The notes under the pieces were generated by a model. The model was not told where the DNA came from. It did no database searches and was given only the letters and a program-made list of their open reading frames with translations. Shown here one piece after another: positions 60,794-64,000 of a stretch of DNA of 64,000 nt. Position 1 is the stretch's first letter. Each line of letters opens with the position of its first letter. This stretch comes from Fluviicola sp. XM-24bin1. GTDB lineage: Bacteria; Bacteroidota; Bacteroidia; Flavobacteriales_D; Crocinitomicaceae. Location: positions 62,001-126,000 of the forward strand of contig QCWI01000005.1 in the NCBI GenBank assembly GCA_003149635.1. Direction: 5' to 3'. A program made the translations under genes and the position numbers.

Positions 60794-63073
60794 TTGAAGA
60801 AGGTTGGCGAAAAGTGGTTTAAAAAGTACTCAGTAATAGCCGTTTGCGCTTTATTTGTCTCTCTTTTGTTCTTTGTCTGGTTCGCCGTTCAGATAGAGTT
60901 TGACTACGATTTCGAGAAGTTTTACCCTACAGATGACCCCGAAACGGAGTTCTTTTTGGACTACCGAGAAAAATTTGAATCTGACAACGATTTCCTTCTA
61001 ATTGCCATTGAAAACGATCAAGGAATCTACAATTTGGATTTCCTGAAAAAAGTCGATGCGCTTACAAATGACCTTCAAAAAGCGAAATACGTCAAGAATG
61101 TTCTTTCTATTACTCAAGAGAAGGAATATTTCATTATTGGAGGTGTCACTGATGAACGGCCTTACATCAATTTTGAAGACATTGATTTAAAACGAGACGC
61201 AGCGAACATCAGTACGAAAAACGAGTTGGTAAACAATCTCGTTGCCAAAGACGGAAAGTCGCTTTGCTTGTTTATTCGCCACAAGGATTTCCTTTCCAAA
61301 AAGGGAAGCGATGTCCTGATGAATACTATTGAAAAGAGAGCGAAGAAGTACGGATTCGATAATCTTCGGATCGGTGGTCGCGCCATAGGGCAGAAATATT
61401 ACATCGATAAAATGTCCTTTGAAATGGTGCTCTTCTTAAGTTTGAGTGCCGTTCTCGTGGTCGTTTTCCTTTTGGTGGCCTTTAAATCGATTTGGGGAAT
61501 TATGATTCCACAGGCCGTCATTGTTGCCGGAATGATCTGGCTTGTCGGCGGAATGTCGCTTGCCAACCAACCGATGAATATCATTCTAACGGTCTTACCT
61601 TCGGTAATGTTCGTGGTATCGATGTCCGACGTGATTCACTTGGTCTCGCGATATCTGGATGCCCTGCGAGAATTGGATAATTCGTTTGAGGCGACAAAAT
61701 TGGCCGTTAGAGAAGTGGGATTGGCGACTTTATTAACCTCTATCACCACGGCCATTGGATTCTTCTCATTGGTATTTGTTCGGGTGGAACCGATTCAAGT
61801 CTTTGGAACTGTGATGGGAATCGGAGTGATGATCGCCTTCCTGTTGACCTTTACCATGTTGCCAGCGTTGTTCTATCTCACCGGAGGACCGAAATATGTA
61901 ACAGCACGCAAAAAAGATCACTTCTGGAAGAATCACTTGGAAAAATGGTTCATAAAAATTGCGCGAAACAAAACTTCGATTGTAATTGCAGGAGTAGTTG
62001 TCCTTGCCTTGAGTGTTGTTGGAATCATGCAGTTGGAGAGCGACAACATGCTCATGGATGATATATCAGAGGGCGAGCCTTTGAAACAAGACTTTAATTA
62101 TCTGGATGATCATTACGGTGGTGCCCGACCGTTTGAAATGGCAGTGACCATTAAGGATACCAACATACGCATCTGGGACCAGGAAGTATTACGAACCATC
62201 GATTCCGTTGAGAATTATCTCATTAACGATTACGGTGTAAATATCAAATTGTCTGTGGTGACGGCGATGAAAGTGTTGCACCGAGGTATGAATCTAGGGA
62301 AGGATGAATTCTACAGTCTCCCTGAAAAACGTAGCAAACGAAGAAGTGTCCGTAGAGCCTTGAGGATTGCGAACGAAGGGAAGTTCCTCAGAACGATGGT
62401 AGACAGTACGGAAACCATTATTCGAATCAGTGGTACCATTCCAGATCTTGGAAATAAGAAGGTCACTGCACTCAACGAAAAGCTGGATAAGTTCCTGAAA
62501 GGGAAAACGATGGACGGTAAATTGAAGTATCAAGTAACAGGAACCGCACATTTGGTAGATAAGAACCTGCGTTACATGTCAACCAGCTTGGTAAAAGGAT
62601 TGGCAGTCTCCATCTTAATTGTGGCGCTGATCATGGGATTGATTTATCGTTCTTTCAGCATGATGCTCATAAGTTTGGTGCCAAACATCTTCCCGCTGGT
62701 ATTTATTGGTGGTGCGATGGGCTTCCTTGGGGTTGATTTGAAAATATCTACAGCGATCATCTTCACCATTGCCTTTGGAATTGCCGTCGACGATACCATA
62801 CACCTGCTCGGTAAGTTCAAATATGAACTCATGAAAGGCAAAGGAGTAGTGTATGCACTTCGAAGAAGCTACTTTACCACAGGTAAGGCAATGATCCTCA
62901 CGACATTAATTCTTTGTTCTGGATTCTTGTTGCTGGTATTCTCCAGCTTCCTTGGAACCTTCTATTTGGGAATCATGCTGTGTTTGGCACTGATTGTGGC
63001 GCTGATTGCTGACCTCACGATCTTGCCAGTACTCATTCTTCTTTTCTACAAGCCGAAGAAAAAAGATTCGTAA
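60794..63073 (+). CDS. MMPL/RND-family transporter
   Basis: A 759-residue inner-membrane protein starting at TTG 60794; an upstream ATG is excluded by the promoter position. The layout is typical of the MMPL group: a first helix (VIAVCALFVSLLFFVWFAV), a periplasmic loop (FEKFYPTDDPETEFFLDYREKFESDNDFLL in parts), five helices with conserved SMSDVIHLVSRY near residue 275, a second loop, then AVDDTIHLLGKF near 655. Relatives export lipids, hopanoids or drugs; the substrate here is unknown. It shares an operon with nhaC (34-bp gap). Confidence 0.87.
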   Translation: MKKVGEKWFKKYSVIAVCALFVSLLFFVWFAVQIEFDYDFEKFYPTDDPETEFFLDYREKFESDNDFLLIAIENDQGIYNLDFLKKVDALTNDLQKAKYVKNVLSITQEKEYFIIGGVTDERPYINFEDIDLKRDAANISTKNELVNNLVAKDGKSLCLFIRHKDFLSKKGSDVLMNTIEKRAKKYGFDNLRIGGRAIGQKYYIDKMSFEMVLFLSLSAVLVVVFLLVAFKSIWGIMIPQAVIVAGMIWLVGGMSLANQPMNIILTVLPSVMFVVSMSDVIHLVSRYLDALRELDNSFEATKLAVREVGLATLLTSITTAIGFFSLVFVRVEPIQVFGTVMGIGVMIAFLLTFTMLPALFYLTGGPKYVTARKKDHFWKNHLEKWFIKIARNKTSIVIAGVVVLALSVVGIMQLESDNMLMDDISEGEPLKQDFNYLDDHYGGARPFEMAVTIKDTNIRIWDQEVLRTIDSVENYLINDYGVNIKLSVVTAMKVLHRGMNLGKDEFYSLPEKRSKRRSVRRALRIANEGKFLRTMVDSTETIIRISGTIPDLGNKKVTALNEKLDKFLKGKTMDGKLKYQVTGTAHLVDKNLRYMSTSLVKGLAVSILIVALIMGLIYRSFSMMLISLVPNIFPLVFIGGAMGFLGVDLKISTAIIFTIAFGIAVDDTIHLLGKFKYELMKGKGVVYALRRSYFTTGKAMILTTLILCSGFLLLVFSSFLGTFYLGIMLCLALIVALIADLTILPVLILLFYKPKKKDS

Positions 63074-63107
63074 ATCACTATTTTTGAACGATTTAAAACA
63101 CTAAACC

Positions 63108-64000
63108 ATGACCAAAGATTCAAAGAAAAAGCTTGATACTACGCAGATGTTCCTGCTTGCTCTGATTCCCGTATTAATCCTTATTGCGCTTTTAGGTTTA
63201 AGTGTTTATTTGTATGGCGACAATTCTTTGGGTGGAGCGAATCAGATGGCATTGATCGTGGGAGCCGTGATTGCCGGGTTGGTCGGCTGGCGCCTAGGAT
63301 TCTCATGGAAAGAAATAGAGAAAGGGATGGTTAAGAGTATCAAATCTGCCTTGCCCGCTATTCTTATTCTTTTGATGATCGGTGCACTCTCTGGAGCTTG
63401 GCTGATTTCGGGAATCGTGCCTACAATGATATATTATGGTCTTGAGATTTTAAATCCTACCATCTTCTTATTCGCGGCTTGTGTAATTAGCGCAATTGTG
63501 GCGGTCGCTACGGGAAGTTCTTGGAGTACCGTGGCTACGGTTGGAGTTGCTTTAATCGGAATTGGAGGTGCATTGGGAATTGATTCGGCGATGTCTGCAG
63601 GAGCAATCATTTCAGGAGCTTATTTTGGTGATAAAATGTCGCCACTTTCTGACACAACGAATTTGGCACCTGCGATGGCAGGAACAGATTTGTTCACGCA
63701 TATCCGCTATATGACGCTGACGACAATCCCATCGATCACCATTACGCTTTTACTTTTCTTGATCATCGGATTCTCAATTACAACCAACGACTCAGATGTC
63801 GGAGCTTTGGAAATGAGCAAATTAATTGATGAGAACTTTGTGATTTCTCCATGGTTCCTTTTGGTGCCAGCTTTAGTAGTATTCCTTATCGTAAAAAAGG
63901 TAGCTTCACTGCCTGCACTTTTCATTGGTACTATCGCGGGTTGTTTGGTAGCAGTATTCTTTCAGCCAGATATAGTTCAGGAAATTACCGGGAAATACCT
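63108..64000 (+). CDS. nhaC: NhaC-family Na+/H+ antiporter, N-terminal part
   Basis: A partial gene, cut by the right edge after about 297 codons. The protein starts MTKDSKKKLDTTQMFLLALIP and contains several hydrophobic helices. The NhaC signature motifs are ATGSSWSTVATVGVALIGIG and SGAYFGDKMSPLSDTTNLAPAMAGT (in segments). The family exchanges Na+ for H+ across the inner membrane for pH and salt balance. It is downstream of the MMPL gene on the same strand and has no terminator between them. Confidence 0.93.
   Translation, partial: MTKDSKKKLDTTQMFLLALIPVLILIALLGLSVYLYGDNSLGGANQMALIVGAVIAGLVGWRLGFSWKEIEKGMVKSIKSALPAILILLMIGALSGAWLISGIVPTMIYYGLEILNPTIFLFAACVISAIVAVATGSSWSTVATVGVALIGIGGALGIDSAMSAGAIISGAYFGDKMSPLSDTTNLAPAMAGTDLFTHIRYMTLTTIPSITITLLLFLIIGFSITTNDSDVGALEMSKLIDENFVISPWFLLVPALVVFLIVKKVASLPALFIGTIAGCLVAVFFQPDIVQEITGKY

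Overview
The window looks like chromosomal DNA of a Flavobacteriales bacterium, probably near the Fluviicola/Crocinitomicaceae group. The lineage is inferred from gene content. Many secreted proteins end in type IX secretion (T9SS) sorting domains with the 'YPNPT/P' signature. DnaE carries a fused N-terminal exonuclease. Several genes have Bacteroidota-type -7 boxes (TAnnTTTG), Shine-Dalgarno sequences are scarce, and family order such as DUF3822-rsmD-coaD is typical of the phylum. No phage, insertion sequence, CRISPR array or rRNA was seen.

Layout. 1-4.1 kb: the 3' end of acnB, then acn, then a decayed T9SS cargo fragment that begins at the acn stop codon. 4.4-10.2 kb: an outer-membrane barrel and a three-gene secreted operon (arylsulfotransferase-like, CotH kinase-like, beta-propeller). 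10.3-16.1 kb: dapD, ruvX, def, a lipoprotein, a tandem universal stress protein and three DUF1573 proteins, separated by unusual repeat-rich spacers. 16-26.6 kb: dnaE, a SirB1-like protein, a patatin-like membrane protein, a thioesterase and dnaA. 26.6-36 kb: VOC proteins, a large T9SS protein with a small upstream partner, an IMPACT-family protein, an M42-like peptidase, an M43 metalloprotease, a methyltransferase and an AI-2E family permease. 36.8-53.8 kb: tRNA-Lys(UUU) with its own promoter and terminator, aroK, lipoproteins, an M61 peptidase, a BNR-repeat lipoprotein, a nitroreductase, coaD, rsmD and a RecD-like helicase. 53.8-57 kb: a type-B T9SS cargo gene and its adjacent PorP/SprF-like gene, both broken. 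57.2-64 kb: a large secreted protein, a T9SS protein, an MMPL transporter and a partial nhaC.

Most genes are housekeeping or envelope functions: TCA cycle (acnB, acn), lysine/peptidoglycan (dapD), shikimate (aroK), CoA (coaD), replication (dnaA, dnaE), protein maturation (def) and rRNA modification (rsmD). The accessory theme is protein export through T9SS.

The most notable observations are: (i) a PorP/SprF-like gene and its neighbouring type-B cargo gene that have decayed together; (ii) a truncated T9SS cargo gene joined to the acn stop codon; (iii) two 77-bp direct repeats flanking the stress-protein gene; and (iv) a small palindromic repeat that recurs inside rho-independent terminators and in one place supplies the C-terminus of a protein. 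I found no clear new defence or mobile system.
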